NCBI RefSeq assembly: GCF_000328475.2
Contig: NC_026492.1
Location: 310,001 to 374,000, forward strand
Source of the DNA: Mycosarcoma maydis
Taxonomy: Eukaryota; Basidiomycota; Ustilaginomycetes; Ustilaginales
Length of the DNA stretch: 64,000 nt
Direction: 5' to 3'
Shown here: positions 20,223-32,328 of the stretch, piece after piece
Position numbering within the stretch: the first letter of the stretch is position 1
How the letters are laid out: each line of letters opens with the position of its first letter
The notes under the pieces: generated by a model
The model's database searches: none
What the model was told of the DNA's origin: nothing
What the model saw: the letters and a program-made list of their open reading frames with translations, nothing else
Translations under genes and position numbers: made by a program

Positions 20223-22340
20223 ATGACAGCCTCGACACGCTTCCGCCTTGCTACTTCGAACACAATCAAGCCTAGCCCCAATGACAGCATGACAAGAGGA
20301 CACCTTGCATATGGAGCATTACCAGATCGACAGCAGCAGCAGCAGCAGCATCACCACCACCAACAGCACCTGCAGCAGAACACGCATCGACTCCGGCGCC
20401 CGCAAGCTGTCACCCCTTCTGCACTGCTACGTCTACCGACAGATATCTGGCTGCACATCTTTGTCCACCTCGCATCGCACGCAGCACCAACACTGGCAAA
20501 ACTCGGCACGACGTGCAAGCACCTGCTCCAGTTGGTCGACCAACATGGATGGAAGCAAGTGCTTCACCTCGAGTACAGCAGCGTTTCCATCAGTCGACTC
20601 GACCAGTACTACCAGGACTATGCACATCATGCTCGCCCTTGTCGTAAGGCGATTCGGTCGCAATCGTGGTTCGCCTGTCGATACGCTAGCTGGCTCGAAA
20701 AATGCTGGTTCAACGTGATGTTGAGACCAGGTTCGGTCTTGATCCCGTCGGCCGAGCGCAGGATCGCCAATAATCACGGTGCGCTTGGCAGAGGCGCACG
20801 CTCTCGATCAGATTTTGCTATCCCTACACTTACCCTGGGAACGCGGTGGATCGTCGTCGGTGTGAGGTCAGAACTCTTCATCTATCCCGCAAGACCAGCT
20901 GCGGGCAAGGAAGCCCAGCCCTTGGCTAAGATCAGACTGCACAGTCATGTTCAGAGCGATGGACAGAGTACCAGTGCGGACAGTTCAACATCGGACGATC
21001 CATGGCAAGACATCACCGCACTCAAAGCACTCGACCCGGACGCCAGCGTATTGGCAATTGGATATGCGAACGGGTGCGTACAGGTTGTTGCACTCACGTC
21101 AAAAGATGGCAAGCGTGACATACACGCCGACGTGGTACACCATTTCGCCTCGGCGCAACTGCCAGTACGACGACAAGAGGTGGCAGCCATCTCGGTCCAC
21201 CGCGGCTGCGGCGCTTCGAAAGCGGATGCTTTCAAGGACTCAGATTTCATAGCATCAATCACCAAACGTGGGCACTTGCAGATCCACACTCTTGCCTCTC
21301 CATGCGAGCACGCTTCGGACCAGCGCACAGTCTCTAGCTGGCAGATTGATTCGCAAGGCGATGCTGCTCCAACCGACGGCTCTCCTCCAGACTCTTGCGG
21401 CACCAATACGCCAGCACGCTCCAACTTTCGCAGCGCAGCTTTCAACAACGCGCCTCTCGCACCGCCTCAAAATGCAGCAGCGCCCACTGCGTCTTGTAGC
21501 ACTCGTGCTTGGTCAGTTCTGCTCGGAAACTGCACCGTGCAGAATACGAGCTTGACATGGATAGCTATCGGGATGACGGCCGAGCATGCAGTGCACATCT
21601 ACCCGCTCTCGCATCACGGCGGCCGTGTTTCGCTCGCACAGCCATTCCACGTGGCGGGCACGGGACAGCGTACGTCGGTGTATGCCATGGCCACACCACC
21701 GGCCGAGTCGAGCCTGCCGGCATTCCTGCTGTTCGTGGGGTTCTACAGCGGAGAGGTGCGCGTGTACGATATGCGCAAGCTGCTGGATGCCGAGCATGCC
21801 GAGGGTGACGGCTGGACGCGGACGGACGAGATGCACGAAGCGCTGCCGTCCAACGAGCCATGGCATCGACGACGGCGAACAGTGAGGCGTCGATTGGATC
21901 CCATCGCCATTTTCAGGGATGATTACGACATGACTGCGATCTACGGACTCAGCTTTGGCGGGCCTCGTGCGACGTGGCTCGTAGTGGGCGGTGCTCAATT
22001 CGCAAAGATGAGGGTGTTTGACGTGGGCATGTTGGCCAATTACGAGGTGCCCTTGTTGGCGGCTCCGGGTGAGCAGCCGGCAGACACGAATTGGACTGTG
22101 TTTGCGCTCACCAAAACCAATACTCCCCTGTACCATCTGGTTGCACAGGCGGACAGAGTCGTCGGCGTCACCGATACCAGACTCTGGTGGCTCGATTTCG
22201 GTTCGTCCATCTTGGATCACCAGCCAAGCGAGCATTGTTCACCGGCACGTGCTAAGGCCGCGTTACACACAGTGGCGTACTTCCGACACTCCGGAGGCTG
22301 TCTCTCCACGACTCAGCCCGTGTATCTCGCGAGTCCATGA
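20223..22340 (+). CDS. F-box protein with beta-propeller-like C-terminus
   Basis: Single exon, 705 residues. A Gln/His-rich low-complexity stretch (37-52) precedes an F-box at about 66-110 (SALLRLPTDIWLHIFVHLAS ... LGTTCKHLLQLV), the Skp1-binding module of SCF ubiquitin ligases. From about residue 195 the sequence has recurring strand-rich blocks (for example LTLGTRWIVVGVRSELFIYP, ALDPDASVLAIGYANGCVQVV, FLLFVGFYSGEVRVYDMRK, YGLSFGGPRATWLVVGGAQ) that resemble degenerate WD40 repeats. The substrate is unknown. The first ATG (20223) sits just upstream of the polyQ; the next in-frame ATG (20289) would also retain the F-box. Confidence 0.75.
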   Translation: MTASTRFRLATSNTIKPSPNDSMTRGHLAYGALPDRQQQQQQHHHHQQHLQQNTHRLRRPQAVTPSALLRLPTDIWLHIFVHLASHAAPTLAKLGTTCKHLLQLVDQHGWKQVLHLEYSSVSISRLDQYYQDYAHHARPCRKAIRSQSWFACRYASWLEKCWFNVMLRPGSVLIPSAERRIANNHGALGRGARSRSDFAIPTLTLGTRWIVVGVRSELFIYPARPAAGKEAQPLAKIRLHSHVQSDGQSTSADSSTSDDPWQDITALKALDPDASVLAIGYANGCVQVVALTSKDGKRDIHADVVHHFASAQLPVRRQEVAAISVHRGCGASKADAFKDSDFIASITKRGHLQIHTLASPCEHASDQRTVSSWQIDSQGDAAPTDGSPPDSCGTNTPARSNFRSAAFNNAPLAPPQNAAAPTASCSTRAWSVLLGNCTVQNTSLTWIAIGMTAEHAVHIYPLSHHGGRVSLAQPFHVAGTGQRTSVYAMATPPAESSLPAFLLFVGFYSGEVRVYDMRKLLDAEHAEGDGWTRTDEMHEALPSNEPWHRRRRTVRRRLDPIAIFRDDYDMTAIYGLSFGGPRATWLVVGGAQFAKMRVFDVGMLANYEVPLLAAPGEQPADTNWTVFALTKTNTPLYHLVAQADRVVGVTDTRLWWLDFGSSILDHQPSEHCSPARAKAALHTVAYFRHSGGCLSTTQPVYLASP

Positions 22341-22521
22341 CGAGCATGGCTCTTGCATGCGCATACAGAAGTATCATGGCACATTTCGTGATTGTGGATG
22401 CGTCACGTGTGAATTGCATCGTTGTTCTTGTGGGGTTGTGGGGTGCAACATTCGAGGTTCGTGCTTATCAGATAACATTAGGTCTGTTGTAAGGTGAGGG
22501 AGAATAGTGACGAGTGTGGAG

Positions 22522-24252
22522 CTAGTTGTTCTTCTTGGCGGGACCGGGGTGGTCGCGGATGGTGAGCCAGAGGGCGCAGAAGACGAGGAAGCCGGTTACA
22601 GTGGAGAAGGCACCGGTGATGTACGGCCAGCTGGAGGACAAGAAGCGCGGATACTCGTCGTGGTTGAACGGCCGCAGGGGGGCGGTGTCTTTGGCATGGA
22701 GGAACGAGAGGCCGGTGCGTTTGAAGTCGAGGATGAAGGAGAACACACCGTGTCGATCAGGGAGCTGGAACGTGGTTGCGAAGCGCGTGAACGCGGGACT
22801 AGCGCCAGTCGAGTTGAAACCGACGCAAGAGGAGTTTGTGCTGTCCACGTCCACAGGTGCCAGATGCGCGGTAATGTACGGATCGAGCATCTTGAACGAC
22901 ACCTGAAGATCCAATTGGTTGCTAGCGCCGATCCACCCCAACTGCGCATCATGCTCGGCCACATCGACGCTGTAGTAGACATGGTCGTTGATGCGATACA
23001 TTTTATTGGCCTCTTGCGTCTCTTCGTAGTCTTGACGCGTGTCCGTTGCGCCCGATTTCACGCGGTGGTGGTGAGTGCCAATCAGCTTCAACACGCCCTT
23101 TTCCTGGAATGTCCAGGCGGTCAGATCCGCCACCACCAGTTGGTTGACCGATCCCGAAGATGCATCCGAGAAGAACGCGTCAGAGAGCATCTCGGTCGAT
23201 CCGACGAAAACCGCTCGTGCGCTGTTGGATGCCAGTTGGAAGCCCGACACGAGCGACACTAGCGCGTGCGTAGAGCCACTGCCGGTGCCAAGACCCGCAA
23301 CGAGCTCCTTGCGAGCCTCGAGCGCATCCACGCTGTTGCGCTTCTTAGCAACCCAGCCATCCTTGCCGAGCTTGCTCGTGGATTCGCGCTTGATCACCGT
23401 AGCCACCGCACGCGGCGTCGAGAGCGTCACCGACGTCACTGTTTCACCCTCGACCATCTTGGTTGTGGTCACAGTGACAGGCGCTGGTGTCGAGTACGAA
23501 GTCGACTCAACTGCTTCCAGTTGCTCCTTGGCCAACAAAGGCACTTCGGAAGAGTAGCTCGTCGCGGGCGCAACAATGAGTGGGAACGCGAGTGGATTGG
23601 CACCTACTCGATGTACGATGCCGCGATACAACAGAGGTGACTGCTCCACCGCTTCAAGTGTCACTTGCGAAAACACGTTCTTGTTCTGTACCAGCCCTCC
23701 ACCACTGAGACCTGCGGTGCGCGCCGACCTCTTGCCGCCGACGAGAACTGCAGTGTGATTACCAGCATCGTGCTCGCTGCTGTATCGGAAGTGGTCCACC
23801 AATGCACTACCTCGTTGCTCAAACTCGAGCGAGAACTCGCGAGCCAGATCGCGCTGCATCTCGCTTACACTCGAGTCCAAGCCAACCACCATGTTGCCTC
23901 CCGCCTTGAGATACTCTACGAGCTTTTGTGGTGAAAGGTCAGCCGCCAACGACTTGCTAGCGGGAGAAAGAAGCATCAGATGATCGTACGAGAGCACATC
24001 GTGTTGCACCAGCTCCGGCTTGGTGTCGCGAGGTGCTTTGAAATCCACCTTGTATCCTCTCGAGCTTAACGATGCAAACAAGTTCGAGTAGGTGCTCTTG
24101 GCGCTCTGATCAACCACAACGAGGATGCGGTCGCCTGTTGCTGATGGTAACGCGCAAGCCAGTGTGCAGAAGAGTGCGAAAACGACGACCAAAAGCAGCG
24201 GTGCGAGCGTGGTCAGACGGCGCACGCCATCTCTGCGAGTATGCCACAACAT
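22522..24252 (-). CDS. WBP1: Oligosaccharyltransferase 48-kDa subunit Wbp1/OST48
   Basis: Single exon, 576 residues (family usually 430-460). It is a structural subunit of the ER oligosaccharyltransferase that N-glycosylates nascent proteins. Features: a signal peptide (hydrophobic TLAPLLLVVVFALFCTLACA, about residues 15-34); the OST48 core beginning DRILVVVDQS with ...SYDHLMLLSPASKSL and GGNMVVGLDSS; and a C-terminal membrane segment (YITGAFSTVTGFLVFCALW). The C-terminus is KKNN, a KKxx ER-retrieval signal. The extra length is a Thr/Ser/Val-rich and Lys-rich insert near residues 250-330 (TTTKMVEGETVTSVTLS and following). The ATG at 24252 is chosen because the frame upstream of it has no ATG. 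Divergent with the NKAP-family gene. Confidence 0.93.
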   Translation of the reverse strand: MLWHTRRDGVRRLTTLAPLLLVVVFALFCTLACALPSATGDRILVVVDQSAKSTYSNLFASLSSRGYKVDFKAPRDTKPELVQHDVLSYDHLMLLSPASKSLAADLSPQKLVEYLKAGGNMVVGLDSSVSEMQRDLAREFSLEFEQRGSALVDHFRYSSEHDAGNHTAVLVGGKRSARTAGLSGGGLVQNKNVFSQVTLEAVEQSPLLYRGIVHRVGANPLAFPLIVAPATSYSSEVPLLAKEQLEAVESTSYSTPAPVTVTTTKMVEGETVTSVTLSTPRAVATVIKRESTSKLGKDGWVAKKRNSVDALEARKELVAGLGTGSGSTHALVSLVSGFQLASNSARAVFVGSTEMLSDAFFSDASSGSVNQLVVADLTAWTFQEKGVLKLIGTHHHRVKSGATDTRQDYEETQEANKMYRINDHVYYSVDVAEHDAQLGWIGASNQLDLQVSFKMLDPYITAHLAPVDVDSTNSSCVGFNSTGASPAFTRFATTFQLPDRHGVFSFILDFKRTGLSFLHAKDTAPLRPFNHDEYPRFLSSSWPYITGAFSTVTGFLVFCALWLTIRDHPGPAKKNN

Positions 24253-26442
<2,190 letters not shown>

Positions 26443-26526
26443 TGTCATTCAGTGCTCTTGTCTAGAAACACGACACGCTAGACGGCGATAAAGGTTTGAC
26501 AGTGTTGGCCTTTCTCTACATTAGAT

Positions 26527-28848
26527 TTAGATGCCGTGCCAAACGAATGCAACGTCGATCTGTTGTGCTCTTGTATCGGATGCAAGAGCATGGACACTTG
26601 AACATGCAACCACTTGCGATGCATTCAGCAGCGACTCTTTGCTCGCGCCATCCACACTCGGTTGACAGATAAGCTGCTTGAGAAGCGTCAATGCGGGCGC
26701 AATCTGGTTTTGGTTTTCGCCGACTGGTGCGAAGAGCTGGGTTGCGTACGACTGATCTGTGCACGTTCGAATCGACGCCGTGAGTGCATGGTTCGAGTCG
26801 GCGTCTGGAAGGACGTGAGTCGAGGAGGGTAGACAACGGAGTGTCAGCACGCCAAAGCTGCTCTGCGCCGAGCAAGCGGTGGTGATGGTATGAACGGCCT
26901 CGATTGGCGCGTCCGGGTCGGCAAAGATGGTCGAGAGGCGTGTGATAGAGACATGGGTCGTGTCGGATCCTGGTTCACTGCCATCATCGTCTTCAGAGGA
27001 GGTGACTGTCTTGTTCGCAGTGTCGCGCTTGATCGATGGAGGTATTCGACCCGTGTGAGCAGTGATCTGCCACTCGATCGCCGCGCTTCGCGGCAAACAG
27101 TGCCGGGGCAGTACGACGAACAGCATCGGTGGCAGTCTACTTTCTCCAGTACTTGGCTGACCTAGCCACGCTTTCGCCTCTTCTCGCTCGCTTTCCTCGT
27201 CTTCTTGATCTTGCCCGTCACACTGACTGATCCACGCCCGTCTGGCGATCTCCACCATGTCCTCGTCATCCACCCAACACAGCCCACCCTCGACCCAGCC
27301 CTTGTCAACATGTCTTCCCCCCATATCGTTCATCATCGCCTTGTAAATCCGTCTCACATGCTGTATACTCAGCGCCGTCTGCAGATGCTCGTCCTCAGGC
27401 AGAGACAGATCAGCGGGTAGCAAGCCGATCTGCCCTGAAATCCAGATCTTCTCAGCTTGCACTATACCTTGCGAGTAAGGACCGATGTTGGCAGGCGCCC
27501 AAAATGAGCGTCCCTGAACGTGCAGAGCGCGCCGATCGAACGGTGGCGTCGCGCTAGTATCGTCAAACGCAACCGCGTTGATCATGAGATCACAGCCACG
27601 AGGAAGCGACGCTAGAGCAACGCATGCTCGCGTGGGTGGTGAGACGCCGAACATGGTACGATACATCGAGTTGATGCGGCCAAACAACGTCTGTGTGCCA
27701 AGATAGAGGTTGATGTGCGTTACGTGTTCCATGCCCAGTCCTTTGCAAGACGAGGTGAGCAGCTCTTTGATCGTGTTGAAGGCGTTCTTGACTTGGTCCT
27801 CTACAGATGTGTGAGTGGACGACGAGGTGACACCGGTAACGTTGGACATGCCGAAATAGCGCCCTTTGCGTCGGATAGACGGCTTTGGAATGTCCACAAG
27901 CGCATCATGGAGCTGCAAGTGCTCGATTGTGTTGGACAGATCCGCTGCCTTTGAAGCATGACTCCTTTGGATCGTCTTCAACGTCCGCTGCCCAACAACG
28001 TCCAACAATGGAGGCGTTCTCGCTTTGCAATCCAAGTGGCCCTCCTTCTCAACCAGCTTGGCATTCTTCAGCCGCAGATAGCTGACACTGCCGAATCCTC
28101 CACCATCTGAATGAATCACTGTCTCGGTGTCTCCAACCTCGATTCTCTTCCTAAACAGAGGCGAGTCAATCGTCAACGTCTCGTACTCGCCACCCTCACC
28201 ACAGACATGTGCCCCATACATAGCCGACAACCTCTCGAGCTTGCGCTGCATTTGGCCGAGCGTCTTTCCCAAGTCACGCTCATCCAGCCCTATCCCAGCT
28301 ACCTTGATAAGGATCGAAACGAGGCCGGCTTGAAGCATTTCTGCATACAGCTCCGACTGTGAGCGCTGCCAAAGAAACGTCAGCGGCGTCAAGTTGACAT
28401 CTGCGCGCATAGCCACATGTTCGACCCGCACGCGTTGATAGTTGGACAAAATAGCGCCTACGGAGACAGCCTCTACGTCAGGGTGATGTTGTTTAACGTC
28501 CATTAACAAGTGGTAAAGGTCCTCCGTTTCGTCTTGCAATGGTCCTGCTTTGGATGTGCTGCTGGAGGCTATGCTGGATGATAAAGAGGTCGTGCGCAAG
28601 CCGTACTCTGCACGCTGGTTGATGGCGGTCCCCTTGATCACGCGACGGTAGAGCGGGAGTTGCATGGCTTCCGCAACGAGGTGGACCGCATCGTGTCCAA
28701 CCGTCTGGTACATGTATGAATCGAGTTCATCCTTGGACCCTGGCGGAGCTAGTGTAGCGAGCGCGACCAGCTCGTGCCCCTGCTGCACACAGTGGATCAG
28801 GTTGTAACACGAGTCTTTGCCACCACTTAGCAGTCCTACCACTTTCAT
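26527..28848 (-). CDS. DPH6: Diphthine-ammonia ligase Dph6 with two RidA-like domains
   Basis: Single exon, 773 residues. Dph6 carries out the last, ATP-dependent amidation that turns diphthine into diphthamide on elongation factor 2, in the cytosol. The N-terminal half is an ATP-pyrophosphatase (adenine nucleotide alpha hydrolase) fold with SGGKDS at residues 8-13 and the family's VKVAGIGLDERDLGK-type stretch (here LIKVAGIGLDERDLGK) near 170-185, plus CGEGGEYETLTID. The second half has two YjgF/RidA-like domains: one around THINLYLGTQTLFGRINSMY and one around GPYSQGIVQAEKIWISGQIG. This ligase-RidA-RidA order is known for fungal Dph6. The start MKVVGLLSGG is the family N-terminus; the frame upstream to 29019 lacks homology. 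Confidence 0.93.
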   Translation of the reverse strand: MKVVGLLSGGKDSCYNLIHCVQQGHELVALATLAPPGSKDELDSYMYQTVGHDAVHLVAEAMQLPLYRRVIKGTAINQRAEYGLRTTSLSSSIASSSTSKAGPLQDETEDLYHLLMDVKQHHPDVEAVSVGAILSNYQRVRVEHVAMRADVNLTPLTFLWQRSQSELYAEMLQAGLVSILIKVAGIGLDERDLGKTLGQMQRKLERLSAMYGAHVCGEGGEYETLTIDSPLFRKRIEVGDTETVIHSDGGGFGSVSYLRLKNAKLVEKEGHLDCKARTPPLLDVVGQRTLKTIQRSHASKAADLSNTIEHLQLHDALVDIPKPSIRRKGRYFGMSNVTGVTSSSTHTSVEDQVKNAFNTIKELLTSSCKGLGMEHVTHINLYLGTQTLFGRINSMYRTMFGVSPPTRACVALASLPRGCDLMINAVAFDDTSATPPFDRRALHVQGRSFWAPANIGPYSQGIVQAEKIWISGQIGLLPADLSLPEDEHLQTALSIQHVRRIYKAMMNDMGGRHVDKGWVEGGLCWVDDEDMVEIARRAWISQCDGQDQEDEESEREEAKAWLGQPSTGESRLPPMLFVVLPRHCLPRSAAIEWQITAHTGRIPPSIKRDTANKTVTSSEDDDGSEPGSDTTHVSITRLSTIFADPDAPIEAVHTITTACSAQSSFGVLTLRCLPSSTHVLPDADSNHALTASIRTCTDQSYATQLFAPVGENQNQIAPALTLLKQLICQPSVDGASKESLLNASQVVACSSVHALASDTRAQQIDVAFVWHGI

Positions 28849-29136
28849 GCTTTCCCCTGTTCTTCCACCGGTCAAGGAGGAGCCCGTCGGACAGAATCGA
28901 ATGTGGTGTTGACATTCAGAGACAGCAACAAAGCTTGGCGAAGCTGGACCAGTGTGAGTCTGAGTCGCTGAATGAAGAATCATATGCTTACATAATCCAT
29001 TTTTCGCAAATTTCTCCACTTCTTCTCAGACCAACTCCAGACTCGGACTCTTTCGCGGTTTGTCCTCCTTGGACGCTTGTTTTCCTATAGCTGATCGCCA
29101 TCATCCCTCACCACACTACTATTGCGGACCCAGAGC
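28849..29136. promoter_or_regulatory. Short bidirectional promoter, DPH6 and SUV3
   Basis: Only 288 bp separate the two divergent ATGs, so the genes must share regulatory DNA. No TATA box or TCGTGA array is present, unlike the longer spaces nearby. Confidence 0.5.
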
Positions 29137-31812
29137 ATGTTGAGACGATCGCTCGGTGTAGCTGGACCCTCAGCTGCCACTCGGCATACCTCGACTGTAC
29201 GCAGGACTGCTACACGTGTCCGTCTCGGGTATCAGCTCTGCCTAACAACACCAGAGCCCTCCTCGACATTCACAGCCAGCTCGCCACTCCGAGGCTTGTC
29301 TAGTTCAGCGCTAGCTGCAAGAGGCAGTCCTAACAGCGGCTCTATCAAGCGCCAAGCCAAGAAGGGGTCACAGTCCGGCTTTGTGGCGCGATGGAGCCAA
29401 AAGGGCTCCACTTCGACCAATGTCGGCGACCCAAGAGGGAATGGTGGTCAGAACCAGCGCTTTGGCAACGGCAGGTTCCAGGGTAGAGCAAGTAGCGGCG
29501 TTCAGACCAAGAATGTCGATTTCTCTATACCAGAGCCGCCTACAGCGCAAGAAGTGGCGAGAAAACTCGTCGAACGCATCACAGCATTGACCAAGGACCC
29601 TGAGTTGCCTCTGCAGCTGGTGGCTTACGGCATCAAAGATAGACCAGCGCAACTGCTGCTTCAAAGATGTGAACAAGAAGATGGTGCTCAGAGGTCATCA
29701 ATGAATAGAGCACGCGAAGCACCGACGCGAGCGGAGAATGCGGTCACGGCAATTAAGCTCTTCGAACTGTGGTCCGAGCAAGCAAAGGACTCGATTCCAG
29801 ATCTGGCACTCATACACGACACAGGCAAGCATGCCCATTCAGAGGTCTTTGCCTATCTTGCTGATGCGATCTCCTCTTATACGATCGAAGGCGAGGAGTG
29901 TCTTGGTCGATTCTGCGTCTCGGCCTTTCTGGATTGGGTCGACCGCGGATTTACACGTCTCGACCCTTCACCGAGTTTGACTGCATCGGAAGCAGCTGAG
30001 ATCTGCGTGTCACGCTCACAGCTATCGCTGCTGCGGTCGTGTATGGATCTTCGTTTTCCGACTCATCAATACCCGCGCGCGCGTACTCTGATACGGAACA
30101 TCCACCTGCATGTCGGCCCCACCAACTCAGGAAAGACGCATGGTGCGCTCGTCGCTCTCTCCAAGGCGAGAACGGGCATCTTTGCCGGTCCGCTGCGTCT
30201 GCTTGCACACGAAGTATGGGATCGGTTCAACAGCGGTACCGTGTCGCCTAATGTGGCTGCGCGGGCGTGCAACTTGGTGACAGGAGAGGAAAAGAGGACT
30301 GTCGATCCTCTCGCAGGCTTGATCAGCTGCACAGTCGAGATGGTTGCGACGACGCGTGCGGTCGACGTAGGCGTAATCGACGAGATTCAGATGATCGGCG
30401 ATGCACAACGTGGATATGCGTGGACGAATGCGGTGCTCGGTTTGGCGGCAAAAGAGCTGCATCTTTGCGGAGAGGCATCCGTGATCCCGCTCATCGAGAA
30501 TATTGCCAAGGCGTGCGGCGATCATCTCACCATTCATCGCTACGACCGACTAACACCGCTCAGCGTCGCCGACGAGTCTATCCACAACGACCTCGGTCAA
30601 ATCCAAAAGGGAGACTGTGTTGTTGCATTTTCGCGTTCGGGCATCTTTGCACTCAAGAGCGACATTGAGAAAAGGACAGGCTTGCGATGTGCCGTCGCGT
30701 ATGGAGCTCTGCCGCCCGAAACCAAGGCGGAGCAGGCCAAGCTATTTAACGAGGGCAAGCTCGACGTGATGGTGGCGAGCGATGCGATTGGTATGGGACT
30801 CAATCTTCGCATCAAACGAGTCGTGTTCGATACGCTCACCAAATGGAATGGCAAGGAGGAGGTAACGCTGTCCGCAAGTCAGATCAAGCAGATTGCCGGT
30901 CGAGCAGGGCGGTACGGGACGCAGGACAAGGAGACCAACAAAGCAGAATTGGGTGGACTTGTGACGACACGCCACGAACACGAGCTCGAGATCCTGCGCG
31001 CAGCGCTCGCCTCGCCCTTGCTTCCGATCACACGAGCGGCGATTGAGCCTTCATCCGAGACGCTGGGTCAGCTCAGTGCAATGCTCCCCAGCGTCAATGG
31101 TAAATCGGGACCGCGGACCTTGTCGCAACTGTACGCAGACGTCGCTCTGCTCTCGCGCATTGATTCGACCAATTTTTTCCTATCGGACTTCAGCCAAAAA
31201 CTCACCATCTCGCCTCTGATCGAATCGGCATCCAACGGAATGCTCACCGTTGCCGAAAGGGAGACCTTTTCCAACGCCCCCGCCAACACCCGCGACGAGC
31301 GAGTCGTCGCATTCCTCTGCAAGGCCGTTCGACAGTTCAGCCGTGGTGGATTGGTCGACTTTGATACGGCCGTAAAAGACCTCGGGATGCTCGAAGTGGA
31401 GGAACAAGTTGTATCCCTGCTGCAACAGGCTATCGCCGCACGCGACCATCTCGGCCACACTTGTGCCAAGCAAGAAGAGAAGGAATTGGCCCTGTTTGCC
31501 TATCTCGACATGTCTTCTGGGAGCAAGGGAACCGACAGCAATCGAGGCAGCGCAGCGCATCCGCTGATCAACATCACCACGCTGCTCATGTTGGAATCGC
31601 TCCATCGATGTTACACGTTATATCTGTGGTTGAGCTTCCGTTTTCCACTGGCTTTCTGTGGTAGAGCCGAGGTGGATGGACGCAAGAAAACGGCTGAAGA
31701 GGCGATCGATTTCGTACTGCAGGGAATCAGGTTTGGTCGGGCCAAGCGATTGCAGGCTATGGGAAGGGATCCTGCCAACAAGACAAAGAAGCTTGCTTCG
31801 ACGCGGCGTTGA
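29137..31812 (+). CDS. SUV3: Mitochondrial ATP-dependent RNA helicase Suv3
   Basis: Single exon, 891 residues from the ATG at 29137. Suv3 is the helicase of the mitochondrial degradosome, partnering the 3' exoribonuclease Dss1, and degrades and surveys mitochondrial RNA. The first ~60 residues are Arg/Ser/Thr-rich with almost no acidic residues, as in a mitochondrial presequence. Helicase motifs: GPTNSGKT at 327-334 (Walker A), DEIQMIGD at 415-422 (DExH-like), DAIGMGLNLRI, and QIAGRAGRYG at 585-594 (motif VI). The C-terminal Suv3 domain (ESLHRCYTLYLWLSFRFPLAF) is intact. An Arg/Gly/Gln-rich linker (about 85-125) precedes the core. The start codon is the first ATG in the frame. Confidence 0.95.
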   Translation: MLRRSLGVAGPSAATRHTSTVRRTATRVRLGYQLCLTTPEPSSTFTASSPLRGLSSSALAARGSPNSGSIKRQAKKGSQSGFVARWSQKGSTSTNVGDPRGNGGQNQRFGNGRFQGRASSGVQTKNVDFSIPEPPTAQEVARKLVERITALTKDPELPLQLVAYGIKDRPAQLLLQRCEQEDGAQRSSMNRAREAPTRAENAVTAIKLFELWSEQAKDSIPDLALIHDTGKHAHSEVFAYLADAISSYTIEGEECLGRFCVSAFLDWVDRGFTRLDPSPSLTASEAAEICVSRSQLSLLRSCMDLRFPTHQYPRARTLIRNIHLHVGPTNSGKTHGALVALSKARTGIFAGPLRLLAHEVWDRFNSGTVSPNVAARACNLVTGEEKRTVDPLAGLISCTVEMVATTRAVDVGVIDEIQMIGDAQRGYAWTNAVLGLAAKELHLCGEASVIPLIENIAKACGDHLTIHRYDRLTPLSVADESIHNDLGQIQKGDCVVAFSRSGIFALKSDIEKRTGLRCAVAYGALPPETKAEQAKLFNEGKLDVMVASDAIGMGLNLRIKRVVFDTLTKWNGKEEVTLSASQIKQIAGRAGRYGTQDKETNKAELGGLVTTRHEHELEILRAALASPLLPITRAAIEPSSETLGQLSAMLPSVNGKSGPRTLSQLYADVALLSRIDSTNFFLSDFSQKLTISPLIESASNGMLTVAERETFSNAPANTRDERVVAFLCKAVRQFSRGGLVDFDTAVKDLGMLEVEEQVVSLLQQAIAARDHLGHTCAKQEEKELALFAYLDMSSGSKGTDSNRGSAAHPLINITTLLMLESLHRCYTLYLWLSFRFPLAFCGRAEVDGRKKTAEEAIDFVLQGIRFGRAKRLQAMGRDPANKTKKLASTRR

Positions 31813-32307
31813 TCACGGCGGATTCGTACTGGATGACAAACACCCTATCGCATGTCCTCTCGCAACAGGCTTGTCGACGCTAGCCTCAGTGAATGCTAGC
31901 ATTACTTGCAGCAGCTACAGCGACTGCCATCCTTCGCGTGTGATGGTAGAGACTTGAACGTTGCGCACCGTATAGCAGCATCGCAATGCATGGCGATGCA
32001 GCCAAGCATAGCCTTGGCGATTTCGGAAACATGCTTCTCTGCTTCGAGTCCGACGGAAGCAGCGGCTGTTTGCGCTTTTGGGGAGGGTGGCTCACAAGAG
32101 TCGATTGCATTTGAGGCGAACCACGGACACCGAAAAGTGGCTGCATGTCCAAACTAAGGTTGTATAATGCGAGCTGCACGTAGGCATCTCGAAGCGCCCA
32201 TGCTTACGAGCAATCACGAATTAGGTGCAAGCGGGGTTCGAAGCCAAACTCGATGCGGATGACTCCCTTGCTTACGGGTCTGTCGTCTTAGATTGTTGGT
32301 TTCCAAA

Positions 32308-32328
32308 CACGAATCACGAATCACGAAT
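32308..32328. repeat. Heptamer array (CACGAAT)3
   Basis: Three copies of CACGAAT, the minus orientation of the GTGATTC-type heptamer, in the SUV3 to LrgB-like spacer. Confidence 0.8.

Noticed and set aside
29122..29136. Earlier SUV3 start
   Set aside because: The codon at 29122 is TTG. The first ATG in frame is 29137.
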